64,000 bases of DNA, taken from NCBI GenBank assembly GCA_030141605.1, contig JAQGDQ010000041.1:494001-558000 (forward strand), written 5' to 3'. Position numbers and translations under genes: made by a program. The stretch comes from Tubiluchus corallicola (taxonomy: Eukaryota > Priapulida > Priapulimorpha > Priapulimorphida > Tubiluchidae). This document shows, piece by piece, positions 24,301-34,100 of this stretch (its first letter is position 1; each line of letters starts with the position of its first letter). Below the pieces are notes generated by a model. That model was not told where the DNA came from, searched no databases, and worked only from the letters and a program-made list of their open reading frames with translations.

Positions 24301-27300
24301 GAAAATCATATTGAATTGATAGTAAAAGCACATTATTGTAATCATATTATTTTTGTAAACGTGTAAATACTTAAATAAGTTTACTGTTTAACCTCTACTG
24401 TTTCTTTTACTATTTCAATATGACGATTATACCCAGGTGTCGGTGCGCTTTGTGTGATGTGTGATTTTTTATGTATATTGTATTGTGCTGTTTGTCAGTA
24501 AACTATATGCTTGTATTTTACTATCACGTTCACACAGACAATTTTAGAACTAATTCAACTAGATTCAACCTGTCCATCTAAAAAAGAAGGTTGTGGGCGC
24601 TCGTCAGCTAAAATGATTAACTAAAAAAGCATTACAGATAAGGATATAGCTAATTCCTTAAACACAATGTGATTACTTGTTATTTCGTGCTAAGTAAATT
24701 TTCAATAGTTGTGATTTGTCTGCGTACTTTATTAATAGTTATTAACTAGTTCACATCACTTCAGTTCACGGAATCATGGGTTATAAAATCTCAAGCTTTT
24801 CCCTTTCAATCTACAAATGTCTACGATTGTTCAGGCACTTTTAAAGTGAACAATATAGCTGCAGTAACACCTCACTATCTATTCTTGTATTTATTCTTAT
24901 TTATTTACTTGTCTATCTGTTTACGTGTTTACATGCCTATTTATTTTATTTGTTTACATATTTTTTTATTCATTGTAAGCTTCATAATTCCTCTCATAAT
25001 TTGTAGAACATCAATCCTGTAACGCCTTTTCTGCATCAGGCCTAATTAAAGAAACTTAATTTCTGCGTCAGAAGCCGCTATAGATTAAAGCAGTGAGTGC
25101 TCCTTGTTTATCCACGACTATACATATAGGTTCTACACACTCGTGTTCGTGTAGTAAAGTCACTCTAATCCTCTTAAATGTTTTATGCCATCATAACTCC
25201 TTCTGTCGTTTGGCAAAATAAGCTGAAGAATTAGCATACGAAAATTGTGTGTGGCTATAAAGTCTATCGGTGATGCATTTACGGGCCGAGTCTTAATTAA
25301 ACTTGTCGCTACTGATGCTGAGCGCAAACTTTCTAATCGGGCCGAAGATTACACGCTTTATCCCGTCTTTTATGTCGGCTGCCTACCAGATGAAGTAGTA
25401 GGCTTATGCACAAAATATGATATTAGCTCATGTCACATGACTTTAGGCAAATGGCTAGTTCATTAGTGTTTGTATCTCTGCATACCGTTCTTGGTTAACT
25501 GATTGAACTGTTGGCTGATCAGTTTATTAGTTGGTAGGTTGGTTAGTGGATTAGCTCATTGGTTGGCTGGTTCGTTGATTGACTGGCTGGTTGATATATG
25601 TAAACTAAGCAAATTTATTTAACGTATTTGTTTTGCTTCAATTAAATTTCTAGAACGTATTCGTAAGTTAATAAAAAGCCAAGCTTCAGTATACCGCTAC
25701 CTCGCCGGCTGCTGCTACCCATTTCATTTTCATTAAGTGGAAACGGTGAGATTGGAACTAAAGCAAAAATCAGAGCTAATGTTGATTTACACATCAGAGC
25801 AAGGAAAAGAATCAACAACATTTGCTTTTACTGCTGGCGTCAAACTCAATCCACGGCAAACACCTCAGCTGCGGAATACATTACAGAGCAGCGCCAAGCA
25901 AAATACGGGGCAAACTAGGGTTCTATATTCAGACCACACCTGTTTGATTTATAATGCATGTGATAACCGGATAATATAAATAAAAACTAGGAAAGATGCA
26001 TGACAAAAGAAGTTTCTATTCGTTGCAAGTTTGAAGCTACGCCTGTGATTCCGAACATGGCTCGTGAGTACAGGGAAATTCGATGTGCATTAGGCCATTA
26101 TTTGGCTTCATTATTAGGACCGTGCCTTCAAACTTGAACTGAGTACATATAATAATTTAAAAAACACCGCCGCCATAATACACGTGGAATAAAACAGTCA
26201 TTAAGGCTTTATATTCGGTAACTTTGGGTTTGCACCTGTTTGGTTCTAATGTTGCCGGTACAACCGCAAGGGCCGTAATCGCACAATACGGCGCCTGCAA
26301 ATGACTGAAAGGGTTAAAAAGAATGACACGTTGACGTCAGAAACCACAAAGCGTCCTGCCCGAATCAATTTCAGCATAATTTATGGCGATAAAAATACCG
26401 AATCACATTAAACTCGAGTTTGAAACGAATGAAACAGGCTCCTGTTATTGCTAGGAGTAGATCAATTAATGCGAAAACATCTTCCTCTTTTAATCCTGCT
26501 CGTCAAGGAAGCAGAGAGGCGCCACAATGTCGCCGCACGCAGAGCACTCAAGAAATTTATAAAATTTCTGCAGAGATGGACACAAAAGAAGCGATTATTG
26601 CACTCATTAACAACGCAGCGAGTCCAGGCAGGCAAACATTTAATGTAAAGAACATGAATATAAGTATTGTACAACTAGAAAGATTAAACTTAAAGAACTA
26701 CAAAGATTAAAATCGCAATATTTTTTCAACCAAGAACAGTGAAGCCCGATATGTAAATTTTTTCTTTAAATAAAATCGTATGTGATTCAAGACATATCCA
26801 GAAACATGTATAATGAAGAACCAAAAATATGAGGTAAAGGAAGGTTTTGTAAAAGCCTATACAGAAAAGTTTTCTCGTATAACAATCAAGTGTTGAAAAT
26901 TCGTTAGTTCATTTAAAATGACAGTAAGATACATATTCGAAAATGAAATAATAAAATACATGCTGTTTATGCATGTACAACAACGAAAAATTTTATTAAG
27001 GAAGCAATGGTTAATCCTCCCACCAAGTTACGTAATATGTAATCCTGTTATTAATCTGCTTAAATAACGCTTCTTTTGTAGGTAACGAATTGACACCTGT
27101 GGTGGATTCTAGGCACACTGAACCTCTATACAGAGTTCGAGATTTCAAACATCCACGAAGGGCACACACTGAGTAGAAAAATAACACATGTGCTAATATA
27201 AGTGTCACTGGGTTAGTAAATCGTGAAAACTAAAAATATAATGAGGGCTGATAATTTCCAGCAACTTACAGCATAGAGCTTCTTACGGCAAGAACGTAGC

Positions 27301-30300
27301 ATAGTGTTAAGCACATGCATCAATGCAAGTTTTTTTTGTTGGTGAACAGCTAAACTGCTGTGTGTATGAATTATGTCCATAGGTTTTAGTCAAGCATTCT
27401 TTGGGAACTAATTACGTTCATTAAGAATGAAACAAATCCAGGAACAGCAAGGGTGAAACGTTTTAATTTGAGTAAATAATAGTTAATTAAATAAGCAATC
27501 AAATAAACAACAACCGAATAAACAAAAGACTAAAATTTGTTATTAAATGTTAAGCAATATTTTGAATTATCTTTTCCATGCAGATTATATCAAGCGTGAA
27601 GCCACCAGAAGAAACTAACCAATGACGCACGAAGCCTAGTGCCCCACATGTACTGACGTAGAACACGAACTATTAGTCATGGTGCATTTCCTATAAATCC
27701 CCGTGAAAAGTGGTACATTTAGAATCAGTTTGATTACATAATCGCGGTTAATTGCTATTCCAGTCTATGTTACATACTTATTACACAGTTGGTTGCAGAT
27801 TAATTGCATTTCCAGTCACAGTTTCAGTAAAACTGATTGTTTACGAGCGTTACCCTCAACAAACAACATCAATATTTACTTATTATTCTTTCGTTTTAAA
27901 TAAATAAGCTGTATACTACATATACTATATAATAGTCACATCTTAATTTAAAACGGGTATATAATATTACTATAGAGTGTAGAATCAGACTGACGATGTC
28001 TGCGTCGGTTATGATTTTGAACAGTATTTTATTCTAATTCAAAACTGTGCTATTGAATAAAATGAGAATGTCGAAAATAAAGCTGACTTTAGAAATAAGA
28101 AATCTGTAAGAGGTTGTAAGCACAGACCATGCGCATGGACTTGTATATTAGAAGGCGCCATACACACTGTGTATGTACATAATGTTTCGTGTACAAAAAT
28201 GCACTGATATATAACCAATAACACATAAGCGGCTCTAACGGATCGTGTACTGCTATGTAAGGTGAGGTCTCACATCAGCTTTGCAATTTGCCACGTTGAG
28301 TCATTTGCATCTGAGTTCAAATCCTGGTGGACTCATACTTTTTCAACGCCACTTTCTTCATATAATTAGCCGTTAAATTAATTATTGCAAGCGCGATGTC
28401 TTTCTTTAAGTGTCACGTACGTAATGCCATTCACTGACAAGAAAAAACTCATAAGGCGATGGTCCTTTGATTTTATAAATTTCATAAAAGATTTTAAAGT
28501 AAAAAATGAATACAGTGAAGAAACGGGCTCGTTTGTATAAATTTAAGAATTATCAGTGGTTATAAAAGCTGTCTGGGAACTCAAAATAAGAGGCAACCGT
28601 TTGAGTTCTGTGGGAGGTGAATATATACTAGTCCTACAATCTCAGTAATTTCTAAGTCTCTTGTGTACAGAAACGCTCAAGCAACACTTGGTAAAATTAT
28701 TAACTAAAATAATAGTCGAATTACCAGCAATACTTAGAGTTAAATGTATAAAACATTCTTTTAAGATTTTAGCGCAAGAACATTGTACGACACGGCCTCG
28801 TCCATGTTTGCGCTCTGCTTGTTATTTGTATAACCATCACGCCAGTAACGTGTAAATGAGTTTTATTTGGCGTACATGATTCGATCTGCCCGTGTCAGTT
28901 TTGATAACCCATTCATACGTTTACCACGCTGCCTTCGTTACATCCAAACAATAAACTTCTAATACAATCAGCATACTTAAGCAATTTTCTCACAGCTTTC
29001 TGGGAAAGAGAGAGTACCTTGCCTGTAATTTCCCCTGTCACTAGGAGCACGTTTCTCCCCCGAGGCCACTTAAACAATTGAGCTCCAAATGGCAAGATTT
29101 CTGACGAACAGTTTATATCCAGCCACAGCGGCAGAGTATACCTCGATCACGTGCCATTGGCTAAACCAATCAGCAAAGCGGTGTTGTGATTGTAAATATT
29201 ACTACTAATAATAAACTACGTAGAAGCTATTACACAGAAGTACTTAAAACAATGTGGGAATAAATGACTCGACTCAGTGACACAAAGCATCGACTCAAGA
29301 ATAAATTCAGTATACTAGTTCATGCGCATGTTTACGTACAATGGTTTAGGTACCAAATTTATATTTCAGCATGTCTTTCACTCTTTCTCAGTGAAGCTGT
29401 CATGGAAATCCATTCAGTGTAATATAAACTTGAATCGTTTACCTGACGAGAAACTCTACTGGATTGCACTCAAAACACCGTAAGGCTTTGCCAGATATTG
29501 TGCTTTGGGATTTGCACTTTATACCTCCCGTGAAAGCCTAGTTTAATCTTATACAAAGTTTGAAATCTCATTTAAGAATTTCTAGTTCTTTTCTGTCTAC
29601 CTTAATGAAATTTCTTAACAATTTTCTTTGGCGATGTCCTTAGAGTACCTATCGTATTATTTTTGCTAAATTGAAGCGTTATAGCATATTCTCAGTTGCA
29701 CTTATATATCATTGTAATATGGTGTTATTCGCCCTAAATTAAGTGGTCTACTGTCCTCACAAGTTTGGATTATCAGGAAATCAAACAAAGTAAACCAAAT
29801 AGAAAAAGAAGGTGTAATGGCCAAGCATAGAATTTGCTAACATTGTTATGCATCTGCATAAATACATCATTTCCATAATTCCGCAAATACACTAATGCAA
29901 TAGCTCACTACCTCTGGGACACCTTACATTTGTACAGAAATAATTGTACAATGACCATAACTGAATTGTGTCTTCCACCAAGGGAAGCCCATGTTATAGG
30001 TTAGGTGGCGCACGTGGCGTCTGCCTGTAATGGCTTCAGCGAAGCAGGCAGTTCGTTAATTTTCAGAGTAAAAAGATGCGAAGATTGGCTCATTTATCTG
30101 ATCACATTCATCATAAAATGAGCGGCTATCCAATCACAGGATGTCGTTTTCTGCATCTTTGTCAGCCATTATTTTGGCAAATGCAATCTAAGATATTGCT
30201 CTTTATGGAGGTAGCATCGCATTTATTTTCTGTGGGAAATTGATTGGACGTATCTGCACCATAATTCAGAATGAAATATTGTTTGGTCAAACCTAACGCT

Positions 30301-31057
30301 CATCAAATTTGCCATAGAATTGCAAGTAGGTACACAACTTCTCAGTCGTGGATCATGCGAATTAAGATGATAAATAACTGCGGGTTTCTGACATATAAGC
30401 AAGGAATGACAGGAATGTTTGCAAATATGAAACCTTAGCATGATAAGGCGTCCGGTTGCGCAAAAGTTGAACTGCCGACACAGAAACGCAGGTTTAGATT
30501 AAAAATCAAAATTACAGATAAAAGACAGAAATGTCTATACAAATGCATTTGTAAGCAATCTAAAGAGATGTAGCTATCTATCAAATAAGAACCTTTACAC
30601 GATACTGTATAACTATATAATCAATACCAAAAAATACAGCCATCAACGGAATGAAACAGGCAAAGCATCGACCAAGGACAATAGGATTTCAGCTTCAGGT
30701 GAACTTATATAAATGCAGAAATTATTCATGTCTTCTACAAGAACACAAATAACGTTTTTCAGCAACGAAAGTGAACATAATTCGAAGTTTAAATACAAAC
30801 GTACCTTCGCTACGCTGTAGCAAATCCCGGTCCACCGGTTCTGGAAAAACGATGGCCGTATCGCCCCGTTCGATTAGCTCCTTAATTTGTTCTTCCTCCA
30901 ACTGAGAGTTGGTAGTCTCGGGTCCATCCTCAGTAGCTGACTGACTAGATTCATCTGAGGTCTTCTTGGTATGGTCTGGAGTAGAGCTGGGAGAAACTCG
31001 AGTTATTTCTTCTGGCCCCAGGTTAGGCGTGTTATTGTCAGTGACTGTTTCTCCCAT
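1829..31057 (-). CDS. ZEB: ZEB / zfh-1 family zinc-finger homeodomain transcription factor, four visible coding exons
   Basis: Nuclear DNA-binding repressor; in known family members the two finger clusters bind paired CAGGTA/G sites and recruit CtBP, acting in mesoderm, neural and epithelial-mesenchymal programmes. Join on the minus strand: 31057-30805, 5116-2787, 2610-2424, 2022-1829. The frame is open through all joins and gives 987 aa plus TAA, somewhat shorter than vertebrate ZEB1/2. Fingers are at about residues 97-118, 128-148, 155-175, 186-206, 214-236 (the last CCHC), 451-472 (single middle finger), 902-922, 930-950 and 958-978. The homeodomain is at about 526-585, with [15 protein letters not shown] in helix 3. 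CtBP motif PLDLSLKP is at 694-701, with a second LNLSRK-type motif near 731. Candidate SUMO motifs IKTE, VKLE and VKDE lie between fingers and homeodomain. The protein ends just after the last finger. The family call is very secure; the true 5' end is not. Confidence 0.93.
2023..2423 (-). other. ZEB last intron
   Basis: A 401-nt GT-AG intron of phase 1 that splits a Gly codon in the finger linker. It is AT-rich with no other recognisable content. Confidence 0.9.
2424..2610 (-). CDS. ZEB: ZEB exon with first C-terminal zinc finger
   Basis: Acceptor TTTTTACAG|ATGGAGTC and donor CACTCTG|GTAGGT. It encodes an acidic stretch ([12 protein letters not shown]), a basic [10 protein letters not shown] segment and the finger [21 protein letters not shown], the first of the three C-terminal fingers. 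It ends in phase 1; the split Gly codon is completed by the next exon, giving the linker HSGARPYKC. Confidence 0.95.
2611..2786 (-). other. ZEB short intron between central exon and first C-terminal finger exon
   Basis: A 176-nt GT-AG intron of phase 0, AT-rich with a T-rich tract before the acceptor. Nothing else is seen in it. Confidence 0.9.
2787..5116 (-). CDS. ZEB: ZEB large central exon: five N-terminal fingers, middle finger, homeodomain, CtBP motif
   Basis: Acceptor TTTTTTTTCAG|ATACTACACC and donor AAACAG|GTATAT bound this 2330-nt exon. It encodes CPYC-, CHKC-, CKVC-, CPEC- and CPNC-type fingers; the last two carry the family signatures [13 protein letters not shown] and [11 protein letters not shown]. 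After a Ser-rich and acidic linker come a lone finger (CGHCGEVF...), the homeodomain, and a Pro/Ser-rich region with PLDLSLKP. The exon ends with the basic [10 protein letters not shown]. One very large exon carrying the middle of the protein is typical of ZEB genes. An internal ATG at 5102 opens the frame after the acceptor; it is in frame but is probably not the main start, because the exon at 30805-31057 joins in phase. Confidence 0.95.
6330..6347. repeat. 18-bp exact repeat, copy 1
   Basis: Sequence CATTTTAGATGAATTGTA; recurs exactly and in the same orientation at 8246-8263. On the minus strand both copies place AATTCATCTAAAATG at an ATG. Confidence 0.6.
6385..6610 (-). promoter_or_regulatory. 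Candidate internal promoter or enhancer in ZEB intron 1
   Basis: A GC-richer island in AT-rich DNA 1.3 kb upstream of the central exon. On the minus strand it reads, in order, an RFX X-box (6601-6588), GGTGACC-type sequence, a TCACGTGA E-box (6548-6555), then a short CTG/CAG run near 6405-6422. Just downstream an ATG at about 6332 opens MSRDQKN and reaches a phase-1 G|GTTGAT that could in principle join the central exon in frame. The donor is weak, so an alternative first exon is only a possibility; an enhancer fits equally well. Confidence 0.35.
6588..6601. promoter_or_regulatory. RFX X-box, GTTGCCATGGCAAT
   Basis: Matches the X-box consensus GTNRCC(N0-3)RGYAAC except for the final base. 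It lies at the upstream edge of the GC-rich island. Confidence 0.5.
7956..8188. promoter_or_regulatory. Intronic cluster of ZEB/Snail-type CAGGTA/G sites
   Basis: Sites at 7956, 8007, 8086, 8097, 8152 (CACCTG) and 8183, plus CAGGTC at 8165. Inside are a perfect 12-bp palindrome TGTACCGGTACA (8055-8066) flanked by inverted CCAATCAA (8036-8043) and TTGATTGG (8069-8076), and a CG-rich ACGCGCACGC stretch. ZEB proteins bind paired CAGGTR sites, so autoregulation is a reasonable reading; Snail uses the same core. Confidence 0.45.
8246..8263. repeat. 18-bp exact repeat, copy 2
   Basis: Identical to 6330-6347. It lies just beyond the CAGGTR cluster at 8007-8188. Confidence 0.6.
9682..10080. repeat. 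Diverged tandem repeat, about 190-bp period
   Basis: Two full copies and the start of a third. Shared blocks include ATCTTCAGAATTTCTCTTTA (9804 and 9993, 189 bp apart), AGCAGTGAAAGTTGT, and GATTACCTTGTTTTTT followed by a TTnACACCT start (9880 and 10060). No coding capacity. Confidence 0.75.
11377..11487. repeat. Minisatellite, three 37-bp units
   Basis: Units at 11377-11413, 11414-11450 and 11451-11487, each with a T-run, a TAAGAGC or CGCAAAAG element, and AATC(A/T)GGT(G/C)(A/G)CT. The units are diverged but keep exact length. An 89-codon open frame crossing them (11290-11559) is probably a by-product. Confidence 0.65.
11830..12270. repeat. Degenerate trinucleotide-rich tract (TTG/GTC/GCC type)
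   Basis: Imperfect triplet repeats give long open frames on both strands (Asn/His/Asp-rich on minus, Val/Ile-rich on plus). Both-strand openness is expected of triplet repeats and is not evidence for a gene. Confidence 0.85.
14680..14698. promoter_or_regulatory. Close pair of CAGGTA sites
   Basis: Two CAGGTA motifs 13 bp apart in the same orientation in intron 1, the paired arrangement favoured by ZEB proteins. Weak evidence alone. Confidence 0.25.
14777..14812. repeat. (TA)n microsatellite
   Basis: Uninterrupted TA dinucleotides after a short ACATACA lead-in. Confidence 0.95.
18307..18395. repeat. (CA)n / (CACG)n microsatellite
   Basis: A run of ACGC tetramers grading into CA dinucleotides, about 90 bp, with potential for left-handed DNA. 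Confidence 0.95.
19603..19616. promoter_or_regulatory. RFX X-box, GTTGCCATAGCAAC
   Basis: Perfect match to GTNRCC(N2)RGYAAC in intron 1. Confidence 0.55.
24880..24976. repeat. ATTT/TTTAC-rich low-complexity tract
   Basis: Degenerate ATTT and TTTAC tetramer/pentamer repeats; no other content. Confidence 0.7.
25490..25596. repeat. Degenerate TTGG/GGTTGATT repeat
   Basis: Repeated TTGGTTGG, GGCTGGTT and GGTTGATT words with little else; simple-sequence origin. Confidence 0.75.
28295..28352 (+). mobile_element. tRNA-like B-box relic (decayed SINE?)
   Basis: GTTCAAATCC (28315-28324) resembles the tRNA B-box and is followed about 20 nt later by a T-run. No A-box or cloverleaf can be made, so this is not a functional tRNA. 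Confidence 0.25.
30805..31057 (-). CDS. ZEB: ZEB coding exon with conserved acidic N-terminal segment (first recognisable exon)
   Basis: Encodes an acidic, Ser/Thr-rich segment whose end reads [15 protein letters not shown]. This matches the conserved block before the first finger of vertebrate ZEB proteins (a DTAVIFPEAPEE-like stretch). The donor is GAAG|GTACGT, leaving phase 1; joined to the exon starting AT|ACT it makes an Asp codon. The ATG at 31057 has a good context (ACAATGG), so it could be the initiator. Alternatively TATAG at 31067-31063 is an acceptor, the exon starts at 31062 and a further 5' exon exists. In frame, an (ATT)n run and then a stop at 31129-31127 lie upstream of the ATG. 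Exon identity is sure; start choice is open. Confidence 0.85.
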
Positions 31058-31063
31058 TGTATC

Positions 31064-31116
<53 letters not shown>
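31064..31116. repeat. (AAT)n microsatellite abutting the first recognisable ZEB exon
   Basis: About 16 perfect AAT units starting a few bases upstream of the ZEB ATG at 31057. On the gene strand this is (ATT)n leading into ATAG|ATACAATGG, so it is either 5'UTR or the tract before a splice acceptor. Confidence 0.95.
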
Positions 31117-31120
<4 letters not shown>

Positions 31121-34100
31121 GTCAATTTAGTAAAAATATTAGTCCAACTTAATTTAAACAAACGTTCTAAAATAACGGACTCGAGTTAAAATACAACAAT
31201 GTGCTCTATAAAATTCACTTAATGGCATTTAATTCAATTGTTCAAAACACAAGAGTATCATTATTATCTTGAGCATCTTTTGTTCGCTTGGAACGCTTAA
31301 TTGGCATGCTTGGAAACCTGGTATGCTGCCTCTCTTTAATATAGTGGCAAATTCTAGTATAGAATTTTAATATAGTTCGCATTAAAATCTTATTACTTAG
31401 CTAAATAGTAAAGTACATTCAATTATAAATTCACTGATTTAAGCTGACGTGGTCAGAGAAGGTATAATATCCGCTTCTGGCGTGGCTTATGAAAACAATT
31501 TCTTTACAAAGTTGGCAAAACTTACGTAACGTTATTATGACGTTATTATAAATTAACATTTCCTCAAAAACTTTTCTAAAGCTGCATTTTCCAGGTATTA
31601 TTGTCACTATTATTCCTGCAAAACGTCTTTGTCATTTTACTTCCTATAAATTATATTGCAGTTATCTTAGACACTAAACTCAATCTAGTTATTCTGGGAA
31701 AGTTGTAACTCAAGACAACGCGTCATAACCAGTTTACAGGCAAAGATGAACAGAGCGGCATCATTTTGTAAATTTGCCAAACAACCGGAGGGAAATAATT
31801 CGTTCTGAAACTGCTTTGCACTTACCCCTAGTCTACCTAGAGAACAACTGTTTGATGAAAAAATAAATTCAATTTTACTAACGTTTTACTTTCTACCTTG
31901 GCGGTTTACGAGAGAAGTTATGGTTGGAAAGTTAACAAGAGAGTCAAGGCGGGGTGTACCAGAGCTCGTATTAGAGTGAAATAGTCATTTAAACCTACAA
32001 AACTGTTAAACTCCCGAGAAGTGTAAAATGAGGAAAGTCTGGCACTTTTAGAGCACAAACATGCACGACGCACGCATGCACGCACTGAGGTCCACTCTCA
32101 CCATACACACACACTTGAAACTCATCTAGACGCATGGTTTAGCTTCGTCAATGGAAGCTTGATTGCCTGAACATGTTTGTGCACTGTTTAATTGTATTCA
32201 TTAAAAGCTTATAACAAACGGATAATGATCAGCGGTGAGTCAGGACTCGGGCTCTAATAAAAGCTCAATATTGCTGCCTAAGATACTGTCTAAACCGTCC
32301 AGTGAATGACTAGCAATTTACCAAGTAGGTAATTTTGTGCCTTTGTCAGTAGCAGCAGCAATACAGATGATGAGACCTGACCGATAACGAAGAATCTCAC
32401 TTTCTTTATACACACACAGTCTTCGATTATTTGACAATTCCATATTTCTCGCTCCCTCCATTACTTTTTGCTTGAAACTTATTTACTTTTTTCCTATACA
32501 AAGGCAAAAGATTTTTAACCAACTAAATGAACTCTTCTTATATATATATATATATAGGCGTCGATCAACAGATATTTTAGATGAGTCCACTTATATTTAA
32601 TTCGATTAACTTTAACTACCTTCTTGGGGAACTTGCATTAGGTTCAGAAGGCTGTATAATGCAGTCCTTCAGCAATTACGAGACAACAATGATGTCCTCA
32701 GAACCCTTTCACCTTGATTGGATGGGCAAATAGCCACAGATGAATCATCCACGTATTTCAGCTGGGAAGCCATGCAATAGCTCTCACTAGAAGGCGCTAC
32801 AGTGCATGCTGAGATTGCTGGCCGCGAAGAACCTCGCTAAACCGAACTTATTGTTTTTACTTTTATAACTTGGAATATTAACTGACTTATGCACGACACC
32901 GAAATTAATATTATGCATATAGATAGTCTCAGAGTTTGTGAGGGGTAACTAATCGGGAAAGCAATTAGCAAAGTCAATCTTAATTGCTAGCTAGCTGTCC
33001 GGTCGATAAATATCAGACTCAAGTTGAATAGCTGCTGATAACACGGCTGACCAATTAAACTTAATTAATTTTCGTTTACAAATTTAAGCAACCAATTTCT
33101 CACTTCCTTGCTAAGGACGCATTGATCAGTACCCAAGATTATCAGTATTCAAGAAAAAAATAATGAATTTTTAAATGTACCACCAGAGATAAGTGCATAA
33201 TAGAAAATCAACGTCACTATACCAAGTAATTTGCCTGAGCCACAAAGACTGGTCAAGACAATGCAGACCACAGGTCCAGATATAAACTACACAGCTTACC
33301 AAAATTAAGTATGAACATGAGATGAGGAAAAATTCTCTAAAAAGCAGGAAAGAGATACAAGTACAGATGATTTTTCCTTGGTGACTCTGTTAATGGTTGA
33401 GTACAGTTTGCCTCTCCGGCACAAGATCTGGCTTTTACGCTACCGCAAAAACAAGCACCTTCAAACTTTTGTATTTATAACTCTAGGTGGAGTGTTTAGG
33501 CAAGTTGGCGCCACGTGAAGCTGGCAGCTGCTCCAGCGAGTGAACAGACATCCTTTAATAAACCTACACTTGTCATGTGCTAGTCTATACATGGTAAACC
33601 TATACATGTCATGTCCAAGTCTAAGACTACATGCAGAGAAATGACAGCCGATAAGCTTTTGCCACCTTCTCAAATAACACAACACGGGAAATCTTCTCGC
33701 ATAATACAACAGGGTAAATTTGTTTGTTATGGAAAGTATGGGGCTATCGTAAGAACCTATCCGCACCTTAACCATTATACAGCCACATTCCAGGCAATAT
33801 TCTTACACTAGTAACACTGCCGCCTGCATTTGTAAGAAAACATAAGGATGCCTGACCCTGTTTCACGCTGTTATATTATTTCGATTGCACATAGTCTGTT
33901 TTCTAGCAAGAATATCACATGCGAGGTACGCAGCTATACCCAGTTCAGGTTTCTCTCTAGGGCTTCCTGGACAGGTGTTGAAGATTACGTGCAAGTATAA
34001 GCACACAAATAAACTTTAACTCTGTGATTAATGCTTCAATGAGCCATAAACGTCTGGCGGAATTTTCAGTGGCGCCACTTAGTCGCCTTAGTGTTTATGT

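Larger units (their letters stand above)
5117..30804 (-). other. ZEB large intron, about 25.7 kb
   Basis: A phase-1 intron joining GAAG|GTACGT to TTTTCAG|AT. No exon with good family similarity was seen inside it. It holds a GC-richer candidate promoter (6385-6610), a CAGGTR cluster (about 8.0-8.2 kb), tandem repeats (9.7-10.1 and 11.4 kb), a trinucleotide-rich tract (11.8-12.3 kb), microsatellites, a possible X-box at 19603 and one tRNA-like relic. The remaining stretches (5.1-6.4, 12.3-14.8, 15-18.3, 18.4-24.9 and 25.6-30.8 kb) are AT-rich DNA with only short chance open frames and no feature I can support. Confidence 0.85.

Noticed and set aside
26420-26710. 96-codon plus-strand frame starting MKRMKQAP
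   Set aside because: The start superficially resembles the basic N-terminal motif of ZEB but lies on the wrong strand and has no supporting sequence after it.
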